Shown: positions 24,153 through 36,722, numbered from the stretch's first letter. The stretch is 64,000 nt of DNA from Alligator mississippiensis (GCF_030867095.1 NC_081832.1:59195444-59259443), one strand, 5' to 3'. Notes: a model not told the origin generated them from the letters alone. Program-made: numbers and translations.

Positions 24153-25129
24153 TGCGTACAATTTTGTTGGTATGTGATAAGTTAATGCCATCTGCTGGCT
24201 CAGAACTGCTGCAAGGCTCACGTTGCACCTGGAAGAAGCAGACAATAGGGAAGTACCTGGGGAGCACATTGCTTTTAGTCATGGGAGACATTAGAAAATA
24301 GTTTGGTTTGTTTTGTTTTTTAGAACGCTACATCTAGTGAAAGATATACTGACCTGGGTCTTGATAGTCCTGCACTAGTTTTGTTTCCCTGTCCTCCTCC
24401 CCCCCGCCTTGCTCTTTCCCCCTTCCCCAAAATCCCTAGGTACATGACACAAGTTTCAGTCTTGAATTTTATTTTCTTGCACATTTGAGATTAGAGTTCC
24501 TGGCTGGTCTATCATTTGGTAAAGCTTTGGTTTCTAGCCCTGGTAGGTTCTTAAAAATCACAAATCTGAAGTATGGAGCCTCCCTTTTTAAATTCTGTAC
24601 TGTCATAGTACTTGAGAGAACAATTACAAGACCTAGAAGTAAGAAGTTCCGAATCTAAAGAGTGAAAGCATAAATCTTCAGCAGTCTTGGATATTGTTTG
24701 GAAGCTCTGTCTAGTTAAGGTTTTATTTCTGAACTAGACTGACTTTCAAACCAGCATTGTCAATTGTAACTTAATTAATTTAATTAATCCTCAGTGACTA
24801 AATTTTGTAACACTATAGTTGCAAAACTAGCTTTCTCTTAGCCTCTTAGAATCGTTCGTTGTGCCCACTACTGTAAGAGCTTCTGCAGTCCAGCAAGGTT
24901 TGAAAGCAGTTACAACTAAGCTAGTCTGAAGTCTAATTCAAGAAACATTTGTGTTCTTAAATTGTTTAAAATATCAGCTTTCTTATTGAGTGTTTGTGAC
25001 CCAGACCTGGCAGCCTGGAGTTAATGCACTGAGATCCAGAGTGAAACGGACAAATCCTTTTTAACAAATTCCAAAGAAAAATGTGGAAGAAAGTGTGTGT
25101 GGGGTGTTCTCAAAGTGGAAAGATTATGG
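24153..25129. other. intron 1 sequence, no feature recognised
   Basis: AT-rich spacer with a CCTCCTCCCCCCC run near 24393. Nothing assigned. Confidence 0.55.
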
Positions 25130-25137
25130 GTGATAAT

Positions 25138-25371
25138 TGGAGGTCCTGGTTTTCTCTTATTTAAAAAAAACAACAACAAAAAACCCCAATTTTCGGTTTA
25201 AAAAAAGTAACCCAAACCACATTTTTTGTGATCAAAATGAAACGCCACTATATATAAATCTGTGTATTAGTGGCACTTCATTTTAATCATGGAAAAATTT
25301 GGATTTTAGGTTACTCTTTTTTAAACTGGAAATTAGAGATTATTTTTTATCAGAGAAAGCCAGGATCCCTG
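25138..25371. mobile_element. palindromic hAT-like MITE, family 2 copy 2
   Basis: This 234-bp element is homologous end to end with 22146-22376. Its left end is TGGAGGTCCTGG and its right end GCCAGGATCCCTG. Flanking octamers GTGATAAT (25130-25137) and ATGATAAT (25372-25379) match at 7 of 8 positions. Arms containing AAAAAGTAACCCAAACCACA and TTTGGATTTTAGGTTACTC pair across the centre near 25255. Confidence 0.85.
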
Positions 25372-25379
25372 ATGATAAT

Positions 25380-28300
25380 TTTTAAAGGTCACTCTTAATG
25401 GACAGTGTCCATTGGCTACTGTCATTTTCTTTTTATTCACTCAACTGTATAACTTGTTGTTTTTATTTAAAACTAGAGGTGGATTGATGGTCAGTTTCTT
25501 CAATATGGTCTCATCTGTTTAAAGGAACTATAGTACAAGTTAATATCACTTTTTAAATATTAAATAACTGAGGTTTTACAGTCAATATTCAGCAGGAAGG
25601 AAAATGGAAGAAATTTCTGCCCCATTCTAATTCTGTAGCTTGCTTGTTTATTTGTTTTTTCCCTTTCCTTCTCTGCCCAATCTGCAAGATGTCCCTAAGA
25701 TTCACTGTCTCTTTTGGGAGTAAGAAGCATGGACATACATAGTTCCCTGGATTTATGAAAAAGCCAGACAGGATCACTTGCTATTCACAGAACAGATGTC
25801 TATTTTGTGATGAACTTCTCTAACATCTGCCTTTTCCTCCTTGATGCTACTGCAGTGGACCTAATTACAGAAGCATCAATTATGGTTTCTTTCTGGTTTA
25901 CTTAAGTTTAGCAGTTAAAAGTGGGGATTCAACCTTTTATATAAGAAGTGAAGCCTATTGTCCCCCCCAAATTGTCACTTCCAAGTATGGATGAGTGCTT
26001 TCTTAGTTCTAAGTTCACTTTCAAGATAAGACTCAGTTTAAGAAATTTATCGTGCTAATATTCCATTTTAATGGAGTAATGCAGACTGTGTACAAGACTT
26101 ACTTTTGACTGGAAAATATAGACTCCACTTGGAAAAAGTATTTATGTCCTTTATGTACAGTTTCTACTTTAGAGCTGATGAATAAGACTTGTTGCAAAAT
26201 TTAGTTTTGTTATTGATACTGGGAAAACCTTATGGTATATACATACTGTCCAAACGGATCCTTTGTCAGTAAAGTAGGAGTCTGAAAAGAATGAAAAAGT
26301 GACCAGAGTCCTCTGTTGGTTCAAGGAAAGAAACATACTAATGTGAACTTTCTTGGCAAAAGCTTCTTGGCATTCTCTGACGTGTGCCACAAGCTGCCCT
26401 TTTTCAAAATGGTTGGTTTTCTTTTGTTCTCAATAGGACTATGGCTGAGGGCTTCTCTTAGCAAAGATGGTGTTGGCATCCTATGCTGTCAGGAGGCAGA
26501 ACATGTTTATTGAAGATAGTTTAGCTTCATTTCCTTGAGGGAGCGTGGAGCGTAGAGGCAGATGGGTTTTTTTAAGAAGCACGGTGAGTCTCATGCTAAG
26601 TTAACATTTAAAAAGACTTAAAGTTGATACTAATATTGAAATAAAAATATTACATTTTAGCATTCTCTTTATTGCATTGTATTTATAGATGGTGATTTTA
26701 AACTACCAGCTTTAATTAGGACCGTCTCTTGTTGAACACTGTAGTGTCCATTTGAGTGTTTCAGAAGCTAAACAAAACTGATCTAAAAACACCTCTAGTT
26801 AAAATGGCTCTCGCACTGTGTCTATGCTGAAGCAAAATGACTGTACTTAGTACAGATTGAAAATACAAACCTCCTAGAAACTTGCAATTCATTTATGTAT
26901 CTTCGTTTATAATCTGTTACTCAGACCTACAGTGAAGCAGCAGAAAGTTTTACAAGGAGCGTCCTTTAACTTTTTCAGGTGGAGAAGGGAGAAGCTACCT
27001 TCCCTAGAGCCTTCCTTGAGACCTTTCCAAGGGTAGTTATCTGTCTCTGTATTGTCTAAGTGTTTCAGACATGCCCTGGTTTCCTGACTGCAGTGGAGCT
27101 CATGAGATTATGATGTCATGGCTCCTGTCCATTTCAGAGCTGGAAATCCTTCTCCAGGAGTGGACATTTTAAAGTGATAACAGCTTCTAGCTGTGTTTCA
27201 TTTTCTGTTGGTTTCTGGGTGGTTAGTGAGTTTGCTGTAGCACCATACTCACATGGTGTTCTATGGGTGGGAACGATGCAATAGAAAAATGACTTATCCA
27301 TTCCTCAGGGGTACTTAGTACAAGCAGCTGCAGGAGATTATGTCCTGACAACTTCATTTACATGGGGAAAAAACCCCCAAACAAACATACTTTTCAAAAG
27401 GCACTAGAAAATTATTTTTGGCTCAGGATATATGTGAATAGATTCAAATACTATTGGAATACAACAGTAGAAATCTTAACTACATTAGTTGGAGGGTGTT
27501 CATGGGCTCAAAAATGAACAGTCCAAATAAAGACTTATTCTGGTTATGAGATATTAATATCAGCCCTGGCCTATTCTGTTCATACGTGGGGTCTGTTAGT
27601 CCAACATAGTCTTCATTGAGCATCGTTAATTGGAGGATCCTGCCACAGTGTTTCAGCTGCAAGATGAGAGAGATCTACCTCTCCACAAAAAATGCTGCTT
27701 CTACAGACAAGGCTGCTTAACTGAAAGCTAGTGCCATGATTTGGACAAAGTACTACATTTCCTGTATAGCTTATTCTGATGCCCTGGTACTCAGGGTATG
27801 AATAAACTACTGAGAAAATTATCTGACTCTTGTGCATGCCTTCTAAGTGTTCTGGTGGATGTTTAGAAAATAGATAGACATACATTTTGCACTAAACAGA
27901 ATAGTAGTGATGTGTATTCTGAATTAATATTTTTAATACTGTTATTAGTGTGAAGTAGTTGTATAACCCAATTTCCAGTATAGTCCATTTTGAATAGACC
28001 TGGAATACTGTTTTGCATATAAACAATATAATTGGAGCATTATTACTCGTATAATTCCTTTAAATACAGACTAAAGCACCGAATTCAGGTACATGATGCA
28101 TGAAACAGTCAAAGGTGCTTATACAGCCAATACAATACGTAGTTAAGCCAAATAAGAGCAGATTATTAACTTCTAAAGAAGCATAAAAAGAATACATAGT
28201 ATAGCATATCGCCTAAAACTGATACTGTACATGAAAAGTTCTTGAACCAAAGATCATGTGTAATTTTAACTCAGTAGTAATAGAGCAGAGTTCAATGATC

Positions 28301-29148
28301 TTATTTCGTAAATGAAGATATATGAATCAAACTTGAGTTAACATCTGAAATACTAACCTCCTGCAATAATTATTGGTGGACATTCATTCTTGTATGAATC
28401 ATCTGGTCCACATCAAGTCAAAAATGTCTTCGAGACCCAAAAAGAGGTCATGTTTAAAGCTGAGTTGGCTTTTCTTTAGAGAAGGTGGTGATAGCTTAGA
28501 CCAGCCTCTTGTTTGTTTGTTTGTTTGTTTGTCCCCTGCGCAAGGATGACACGCAAATTCGTGAAGCGTTCTTTCTTTCTTTCTTTCTTTCTTGCACTTG
28601 TGAACTACATAAAAAATCCTGCCTGTTAAAACAAACCTCCAGACCATTATGTGTTGTTTATATGCATATGTTTAGTTTCAAGGACACTAGGAGTAAATCC
28701 TAAATAGGCTCATAACCACTGCTTGTAATAGCCCTTCTCTATCTATACTCCCCATTGTTTAGTTTCATTCCACACAGCCAGCTAACACTGCTTGGGTGGA
28801 GAGCAAAAGGGGTGTGCAACACTTCACTCTTATCCCATTTGGAGTAGTTGAGGTGTTTTTATTAACTTCTATTCCCACAGAAATAAAAAGCTTCTAACTT
28901 CACTGATATCCTTAACTGCTAATGACTGACTGTAGTTGATGCACCATTACAGAAGACTACACGTCTAGCTCTAAACATATTCAATCATAATTGGCAAGAC
29001 TTGAAATCGTAAAGTCTCAGTCTAGGGATTGCTTCAAAAACTAATAAATGTACCATGATTTGCTAATGTTAGAAATATTAATTAGAAAACTCAGCTAAAT
29101 ATGTACTAATTAATTCCCATGTTCCTTAGTTGTGCCAGGTGATAGGGC
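25380..29148. other. intron 1 sequence with two tetranucleotide microsatellites
   Basis: About 3.8 kb of AT-rich intron. The only structured items seen are the TTTG and TTTC arrays at 28509-28593. No exon-like conservation can be judged without comparison. Confidence 0.5.
28509..28593. repeat. adjacent (TTTG)n and (TTTC)n microsatellites
   Basis: About six TTTG units at 28509-28532 and about six TTTC units at 28569-28593, 36 bases apart. Two tetranucleotide arrays so close suggest a shared origin or local slippage-prone context. Confidence 0.95.
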
Positions 29149-29375
29149 AGAAGCTGAGGCACAGTGGCAAAGTGAGTAAGACCTCTTCCTATAGATCCAG
29201 AGACATGACCTTGAGTCTGAACCCCACTCTAGACATCTTGAAGACTGTTTCCTGTCAGTCCAGTTGCAGATAGGTACCTCTTTATTCAGACTGGAGAGTC
29301 AAAGGTGGCTGTCCCTTGTGCTATATCACTTCCTTGTGTGCTGCTGGCTGTAGAAACTGGTGTTCTAGCTAGCCA
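29149..29375 (+). mobile_element. probable tRNA-derived SINE copy
   Basis: The head has an A-box-like AGGCACAGTGG (29157-29167). About 40 bases later comes a degenerate B-box-like CCTTGAGTCTGAACCCC (29209-29225). The tail (TAGGTACCTC through CTGTAGAAACTGG) aligns base by base, with changes, to a second copy at about 33491-33596, sharing GGTACC, ATATCACT, TTGTGTG and TAGAAAC in order. The RNA polymerase III promoter is decayed. Family name not assigned. Confidence 0.5.
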
Positions 29376-31148
29376 ATTCAGTTCAAGTAGACTTTTGAAA
29401 TAAGGGGAAAAAAGGACCCCATGATGTGTGAATAATCATCCTGCACCTCTCTGGAAAAGATTAAATCTGTTCTTATTATGTTTTTGATAATCTGGCCACA
29501 TGCTTCTAGCTCTGAATCTAAGTATTTAAAAGCTGTATTAGCATTAAAACTCATGTTCCTAGTCTATAAACCAGGCCTAGAGTAACCTCTGACTGATATA
29601 TCAAAGTCTTGTTTAAATGCAGCATTTTATTACTATGAAATATCAGTTGGGATAATGCCTTCAGCTACACGCATTACTGAAACAAGGGATACTTTTTGCT
29701 TGGCACAAAGTAGTGACAAAACCAGGTTATCTCCTGAGAATGCCAGAGTAGGCTGCACTGAGCTGGCAAGAGGAAAAAAAAATCTCCCCCCTTCCTCCTT
29801 GAGCAGGTTGCCTTTTGGCAAAAAGACTAATGGATTATTTTAGGCAACCACGTTTGATGTTATGAATTATTCTAGGTCTGGAACCTCCTCTTCCACAGCC
29901 GGTTGACCTTTTTGCCCTGGTTTTCCTAGTTTTGTGCTAAAGACAATTCAGTTACAAGAGGTGCTAGCACAAGATCTTTCCAGTCCTGTAGATGAAGACT
30001 TCGGGTAGGGTTGTAGCGTGCAGGGGTTGTCTCGAGTTGTAACCATACACCAAAAATAAATAATTTTTAATATTTAGTAGATCATAAAATGTGTTCGTAG
30101 CATTAAAGGATGTCTCGTCAAAAGTAATGTTAGTTGAGACATGTTCTCCCCATGCAGGATGTTCTTTCTTGGATCTTTCGTTAGGTTTATAGTCTTCTTA
30201 GCCGCATACAGTGAACTTTAGACTCACCACAGATTCGATGCTTAGGCTCAGTTGAAATTTCATGATTTGGTCTGGTTTCCTTTAAAATATTCTGTTTTGG
30301 ACCTACTGGTTTTGTAGGCTGTATGCCATCCAACATTCCTGTTGTGAATGTAAGTTAATAAAGGTGACTGACTAATTTATCATCCATTTGAGCAGTATTG
30401 TCTATTCTGCCTTAAATTTTCAAGGTGGCCTTTTCTAGTATAGCTGTAGCAAGCATTTGGCTTAACTGCTACTTTTGGAAGCTGTACACATTCAGAAACT
30501 CTCAAAACACATGGTTTTGAATATTTTTTTTAAAGGCTCTGGTTTACATAATGGAAATTTCTATTACTGGAACTTGACCAAAATCTCTTTTCGAGGTTTA
30601 GGACTTCGGGTGCCTAAGGAACTAGAGGTGGGACTTGACATTAACGCAATATAATAAAAGCTTTAATTCTTACTAAATATCTTGCTAAATACCTTACTAT
30701 TTCCCTTGCATTTACCATTCAATTCCTGCCTTTGTTCTACTTCCTGCAATAGAGGAGATTCCATATTCTAAATTATTTGATGCTTTCTTACTGTTCTCAC
30801 CTACCCCTTTACCCTCTGATACTTTCCTAAATATTTTCTCCTTCCAGCCCTTCCTACCACAACTCTTTGTAGTTTGTCTCTTCTGTTATTTCTTAACATT
30901 TTCTTTCTTACCCTGTTATATGGCTTGAAAATGTTGTGGGATGCCTGATAAACAGCAAGTTTAAGCAGGCCACAGGAAGATACGGAAGTTGGAAGGGAGC
31001 CCACCACTATTGAGCAGTGCCCAAGTAAGAAGCCTGTGAACCTCCAGCAGTGGGAAGAAGCACAGGTGGTGTCCCTGAACACTCTTTGGAAGATCATCTT
31101 TTAATTTTCATGGGGCTAAATCTTGGCTGCTTAAGCTTTGCACTGGAA
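29376..31148. other. intron 1 sequence, no feature recognised
   Basis: AT-rich intron. Short frames at 29633-29843 on both strands have no recognisable domains. Confidence 0.5.
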
Positions 31149-31290
31149 CAGTGGTTCTTGACTCTTGTACTCAAGGCACACCCTGAATAGATTCAGGGCA
31201 CACTGTGGAAAATGTAAACTCTTAGTTTGCACTTGATTTTTGACAACAATTTGCATGCATTCAAGGCACTACTTTTTTAAATAAAAACTC
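31149..31290. mobile_element. fragment of a hAT-like element (CAGTGGTTCT end)
   Basis: Starts CAGTGGTTCTTGACTCTTG, the widespread hAT-type terminus also seen in degraded form at 32547 and 56080, followed by GGCACACCCTGAA and GGGCACACTGTGG. No right terminus or TSD could be located, so the end coordinate is approximate. Confidence 0.4.
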
Positions 31291-32546
31291 GCCCGCAACT
31301 TAAAACATGTCTGAAAGATTTGCTAGTAGACATGACATGCCAGGTTTAGAGCCTATTTTAAGTGTCACCTATTTATTTACATTCTTCCTTGGAACAGTCC
31401 CATGGTTTCTGTGTTTCACTGGCCCATCATTTTCACAAAATGTTGAGATGGTGTGAAGGGAAGGGGATTAGAACAACCTAGCTTTCATGTCTGCTTGTGT
31501 TTTTTTGTACCATCCACCACATACTATGCTTTCTTGCCATTTAAGAAAGCACAGCCTGTAAGAAGCTTCCAATCTAAAAAGTGAATCATCATACCTGTAG
31601 ATGCATCTCATGATCATTGCTCAGACTTTTTCTGATTTATGTTGTTGTTTTCCCCACCCCCAACCCATAAAAATTGTACTTAATTTATATAAAGTCAGCC
31701 AGTGTTCAGACCCCCTGATTATTGCACCATAGTGATTTGTTTTTGGCAGTAGACATTTGAGGACTTCATCTGTAAGTACAGTGTATTGGGGGGGAATAGG
31801 GGGAGTTGTTTTTCCCCTAAAATTGAGCCTCAAAATGTGGGGTTGACTTACGCAAGATCGACTCTACTCTTGAAACCATGCAGTATTTTTAAGCGCATTT
31901 AGGAGCCAGTAATTACAGATTAATGGGAAATAGCTTCCACTTCCTGTACTCAATCTTGGATAGAGTTCTACTTCACCTAGTTGACCACAGTGCAGCTTGG
32001 GACCATCTCAGTTGTACAACTGAAATATAAATGCGATTCTCTTCATCCATTCTGGGAGCGTAAGTGCAGCCGTTACAGGAATAGGGAGATATACCCACGC
32101 ATCTTCAGAGGGCAATCCTGATTTATAATGGAGGCACCTGTATGCCTAAAACAGGGTAAAAGAATCACTTCTGTACTTTAGTCAGGTAACTCTGAATTTG
32201 TCACAAGTTGCATTTTGGTCTTGTACTAGTTAAAATACATTCATCCCTTAGTGACTAAAAAATGAGCCTGGTTATCAGATTTATAGTTGATCTTAAATTG
32301 AGCTTTGTGACTTGTTTGATCTTTTTGAAAGAGGAACGAAGTCCATCTGGAATTTGACAGTAAGCTTATTTGTTACGAACTGTCAAAGTTTCATCTGTCT
32401 GTGGTATTCTTGTTTCTCATCTGTATAAATTTGACTGAACTCTCTTAATAGGCTGGGACTTAAGCGAGCTCTTGGTTGTAGTATATTGCGTTTAATGTTT
32501 GTTTAAAGCAAATCGCTAAGCAGAAACACACACCACCAAAACCAGC
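31291..32546. other. intron 1 sequence with a possible old DNA-transposon remnant
   Basis: Mostly unassigned. The stretch around 31800-31862 (GAGCCTCAAAATGTGGGG, GACTTACGCAAGATCGACT) looks like the end of an old interspersed repeat, but no partner end or second copy was seen. Confidence 0.4.
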
Positions 32547-32901
32547 TAGTGGAGAGGTTCCCAACGTGGCTGCACCTAGAATTGCATATGTAGGAAGACT
32601 TCTGCTTCAAAATTGTCTTAACCAGGATGCCATAAGTGCTGCAGAGTGCTTCATAACAATAGCACTGTTGTGTGCAAACACCTACACGTGATTCTAAGAT
32701 AAACTCAGAGTTTCAGATAGGAATCCATAGTGTCAAAAACATTCTGACCTGTGATGGTCTTTCTGAGTTCCTTGCAGCAGAAGAATTACTCTATTATTTT
32801 TCTGTAGCAACAAAGTGAAAATTAAGAACTGGCAATTTTGGAGGGGTGCCTTGACTTTGATATAAGGGGAAACTTGAGTCTAAAAAGGTTAAGAACTACT
32901 G
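32547..32901. mobile_element. degenerate hAT-like element with CAGTGGTTC-type ends
   Basis: The left end TAGTGGAGAGGTTCCCAACGTGG and right end AGGTTAAGAACTACTG are both variants of the CAGTGGTTCTYAACC terminus in inverted orientation. The length of about 355 bp fits a MITE. No matching 8-bp duplication remains, so the borders are tentative. Confidence 0.5.
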
Positions 32902-33490
32902 CTCCAAAGACTTTTAAATGCACATTTATGGTAGAAGAGGCTATTTAGTCTTACAATCTGACAAAGCATAGGTATTTTCTAAACTCATTTGCTCTCTTTT
33001 TTTTCCCGTTAGTGAAGGGAGTGGGGCACCCTTGTTAATAGTGACCCACCAACACGTTGACAAAACATTGTCATACTTGTCAAGAAAAATGACTTGTGTT
33101 TTGTCCCTGTTGAGGGAACAGCTATATATGAACTTCCAATAAACTGATGTGGAGGTAGAAAAATGTGGACCCTGTATCCAGGAACGGGGGTAGAAGAGAA
33201 GTAAATGGTAACTTTGCGGTATTACTCTTCTGATTATTTGGGACTGAAACTCAATAGAAACCTGTATGAAGGGGTGAATAGGTTGGGTTTGTGGACATAA
33301 TTGGGAGAGGGAAGACTTGATGGGGAATGTTTAGAAAAGTAAGTATGTGTGCGAGACTTGGGATACATGGAAAAAATACAGGGTAGGTAAGAGAGAGCAT
33401 ATGGTAGTGGCAAAGGTGGTTTCCTATAATTCTGGATAAAGTAGTTCAGCCCCCTGCTCTAAACTTATGTCAATGACACCCCCTGCAACC
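32902..33490. other. intron 1 sequence, no feature recognised
   Basis: AT-rich spacer; nothing assigned. Confidence 0.5.
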
Positions 33491-33596
33491 TAGCTCTAAA
33501 TGGGTACCCGGTTGTTTCAGGTGAGGGTGTCAGTGGCTGGATATGATGCTGGTCATATCACTGCTTTGTGTGGTTGACCATAGAAACGGGAATACC
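33491..33596 (+). mobile_element. tail of a SINE-like repeat, second copy
   Basis: Aligns with the 3' part of the element at 29149-29375. TGGGTACCCGGTTGTTTCAG is followed by a GGTGTCAGTGGCTGG segment, then CATATCACTGCTTTGTGTG and CATAGAAACGGG in the same order and spacing. The tRNA-like head is absent or unrecognisable. Confidence 0.45.
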
Positions 33597-34323
33597 ATTA
33601 CCATGCTTGCATGATAGGCTGTTTGGCTCAGGCAGACATTTGACTTGTTTTTTTTTTCGGTAGGGTGGGAGGGAATACGTGTCTTATCCCTTTAAATCAC
33701 AAAGCCCTGGTACATAATAGTATTTTAAATTGGCCAGTAGTTTTTACTCATTAGATTATTAAGTATTGTATACATTTTCCAAATACTTGTTACCTCCATC
33801 CAACTGATGAAAAGATGGACATGGATTTTACCAGCACGGAAGAAACTAAAGCTTTTTTATATCAGTGATGATATAGTAAAACTTCAATTTTTTTTATGTA
33901 TTGTAAATTTAATGATTGTTGACTAATACTGGAGCATATCTCAAAACTTAATTTTGGGTGAAACTTATCTGTAAGCCTCAAGAGTATCTGTGTAATTCAG
34001 ATAGTCTTTAGACTGTTAACACAACTATTTTATTTGCCACTTAGTGGAACTTTGGGATATTGAAGCAGTTAAAAGGTCAGCATTATAAAAATGAATCTGT
34101 TTTGTATTTATGCCAGCTGTACTTGTTTCTCTGATTCTTTGAATTCACTGAGGCCTTTTTAGTATACCAGGGTGGTGTGATTTACAAGAACTCTGCTGAT
34201 GGAGGACGATCTAAGCGCTGTATGTTAAATAGACAGAGCATTCTGAACTGAATTTTAGTGGGATGGGTTATTTCATAGCAAAGGGGAGACAACCTAACAG
34301 CATGCATAGAAGTGTATTATAAT
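33597..34323. other. intron 1 sequence, no feature recognised
   Basis: AT-rich intron without identifiable repeats. Confidence 0.5.
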
Positions 34324-34331
34324 GCTTAAGC

Positions 34332-34543
34332 CAGGGGTTGGCATCCTACCGCCCACAGAGCCACTGGGTTTGGTGAAGGGGCTTTTTTGTATACTGCATT
34401 GTGCTGTGGCCAAGCAGCTGGATGACAGGTGGCAATGAGCTTTCTTGTGTTGCCTTACCTTACCACTGGGCAGCAGGTAGAAGAAGCAGTGGAACCGGGA
34501 TGGGCCATTCTGGCCTGCCACCCCAAAATGTTGCTGACTACTG
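34332..34543. mobile_element. 212-bp hAT-like MITE with 8-bp TSD
   Basis: Starts CAGGGGTTGGCA and ends TTGCTGACTACTG, imperfect inverted termini. Flanking octamers GCTTAAGC (34324-34331) and ACTTAAGC (34544-34551) match at 7 of 8. The terminus is of the same type as 205-428 and 1042-1228. The GC-richer interior contains no transposase. Confidence 0.78.
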
Positions 34544-34551
34544 ACTTAAGC

Positions 34552-35820
34552 TGGTTAATGCATAACTCCTTCCATAGCTGAAAGATTTCAATGGAACAAT
34601 AGTTGGTGAATAGGCAACAGGTATGACTGTCAGTATCTGGTCTCTTAAGTTATCAGATATTTCCTTTCAGCACTTTTGTGCAAACAACTCCATAGATTTG
34701 GCTAGTTGCTATTTTTTGTACTAGTATGTAATGCATGCATTGCAGCTTGATGAGTAAAGGACTGTATGAGTTTGGGGGCTGTTGTTTCTTAAGCTTTTTT
34801 TGTTCATTACCTAGTTTTAACAGAGAGGGAATCAGTAAAGACTAATTTGGGGGCTGGTATAAAGATTCTTCTAACACAAACAGTAACCTGGATAATAATG
34901 AATCAGTGAAAATTGGAAGGTGGAATTCAGGTGTCTGTTTAAAATGCTCCTTGCAAAGGTGCAAAAAAAATACATAAGTATCCAGCATACTTCCATCTGG
35001 TAACAATGTAAGGGATGCTGCAATGCAAGCAGTTAGAATGGTACAGCTAATGCAGTTGATGCCTCTTGTCAGATGCTTGTCTGTAGGATTGTCTTCATTG
35101 CAAAAGTTAATTTAGTTATGTATTTAAGTTACTCCACTGAGTGAGTGATCGGGTAGCAAAATGCCTACAAAAAGTAATTTATTTACAGAATGATCAAATT
35201 GGCATTGAGCTATTAGCTTCTGCATTCTTGCTGCATTATAAGCTGGAGGGTCAGCAGCACCTGAGCTTCAACCTACACCATGACAGACCAGACTTGAGCC
35301 TAGAACATCATCTACCATGAGCCAGAGACTTTGTGGATGGAGATGGGCAAAACTCAAGTTATCCCTGACTGCAGTATGGACAAATTAAATATATTACCAG
35401 TGTTTAAGAGGTAACCATACAACCACAGGTGTCTCTGAAGACGGGCAAGAATAATAGTGGTTGTGAACTAAATCACCATTAAACCTGCCTCTCTTTTACC
35501 AAGTGGGTGAAATGTTTTGTCAAAAGATAACATGGCTTTTGCTTTGGAGCACATTGCGGGACATGTTAATATGCCTGCTGATACTGGTAATCACAACAGA
35601 AGTATGTTGCTCCACCAAAGTTGAGCCTATGTTGTACTAGTCTTGCAGGGACTTCCCTGTTGTTTGGTTGGAATTAAGGCAGTTATGATGGGTCTCTTGC
35701 ATAAACTGCCAAACAGGACAGTAGAAATCTTGAAACTTGACTAGTTCTAGCTGGGGAAAAAATTTAACTTGGGACATGGTGATGGTTGTACAGGAGAGGT
35801 AAGGCTAGATGTGTAATAAC
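34552..35820. other. intron 1 sequence, no feature recognised
   Basis: AT-rich intron between two DNA transposons. Nothing assigned. Confidence 0.5.
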
Positions 35821-35823
35821 TAT

Positions 35824-36722
35824 GGCTAAGTACAGACGTTGCACTTACTGCTGTTTCTGTATGCTTAAAGCACGTTAACAGAACAGACGTCATTGGCACA
35901 TACGGCGCTTTAAAAATGGCAGATTCTGCTCTAAGTTAACCCAGGATGAATGTGTAACTAAAGTGCTTTCTGTTAGAGCACGTTATAGAGCCTGTACTAG
36001 ATCCCATCAAGGGTTAATGTAGAGTGCAGTGACTGCAGTCCCAGGTGGCTTTGCTCAGGGCTGCACTCCAGCCTTGGGCAGAGCTCATTTGCTCTGCTGG
36101 AGAACCCCCCTCCCCCCTACTCTTTCACTGATCTGAGTCAGTGACAGCCTGGCAGGGGAAGGGGAGAAGGGGGGTTTCTGTCCCCACAACCCAGCTGGGG
36201 GGAGGGCATGCTGCAGGGCAAGGAGTCTGGAGTCTCTCTCTCTCTCTCTCAACAGGGATGTGGTATGCCACTGCCAAGCCAGGGCTGCTGTGGAAACGGA
36301 CCCCAGAGCCCTTTTCCTCTAGGAGTCCTAGCTGGGCCATGCTGCACTGAAACTACTGGCTCTCGTTCCCCCATGGACCCCACTCCCTACCCCCTCAGAG
36401 CCTATAGCCAGCTGTGGCCAAGGAAGGGCTGGGGAGGGGTTCAGTTCCTTCCCTCTTCTTCCCCCCCCCCCCCCCCAGCTGCTGCTGCCAATTGCCAGCT
36501 TGGGGGGCGGGGGGGGGGGGGTCGGGGCTGGGGAAATGGGCTGTTTTGGCAGCCTCCTGGGAGGCATGCAGGAGCGCCCCCAGTGAGCGCAGACCATGAG
36601 CCCCCACCACTGAACAGCAAACATCTGCTAGGTTGGCTCCTGCTCTAACTTGTAGTGCTTTGAGTAAAACACAGTAAGTTAGAGCACTTCCTCCAGGGGC
36701 TTTTTGAAGTCTGTATTTAGCC
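35824..36722. mobile_element. GGCTA-ended TIR element, type B (899 bp, 3-bp TSD)
   Basis: The left end GGCTAAGTACAGAC and right end GTCTGTATTTAGCC are inverted repeats with one mismatch over 14 bases. TAT flanks both sides (35821-35823 and 36723-36725). Subterminal segments are partly mirrored: TTAGAGCACGTTA on the left against AGTTAGAGCACTTCC on the right. The GC-rich centre contains (TC)n at 36233-36250 and long C- and G-runs near 36464-36520. No transposase frame is recognisable. A 3-bp duplication fits PIF/Harbinger- or CACTA-like transposons better than hAT; the superfamily is unproven. Confidence 0.75.

Noticed and set aside
36208-36648. 146-residue + strand frame and overlapping - strand frames
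   Set aside because: They span the GC-rich core of the GGCTA-ended element, including homopolymer C and G runs and a TC repeat. No domain.
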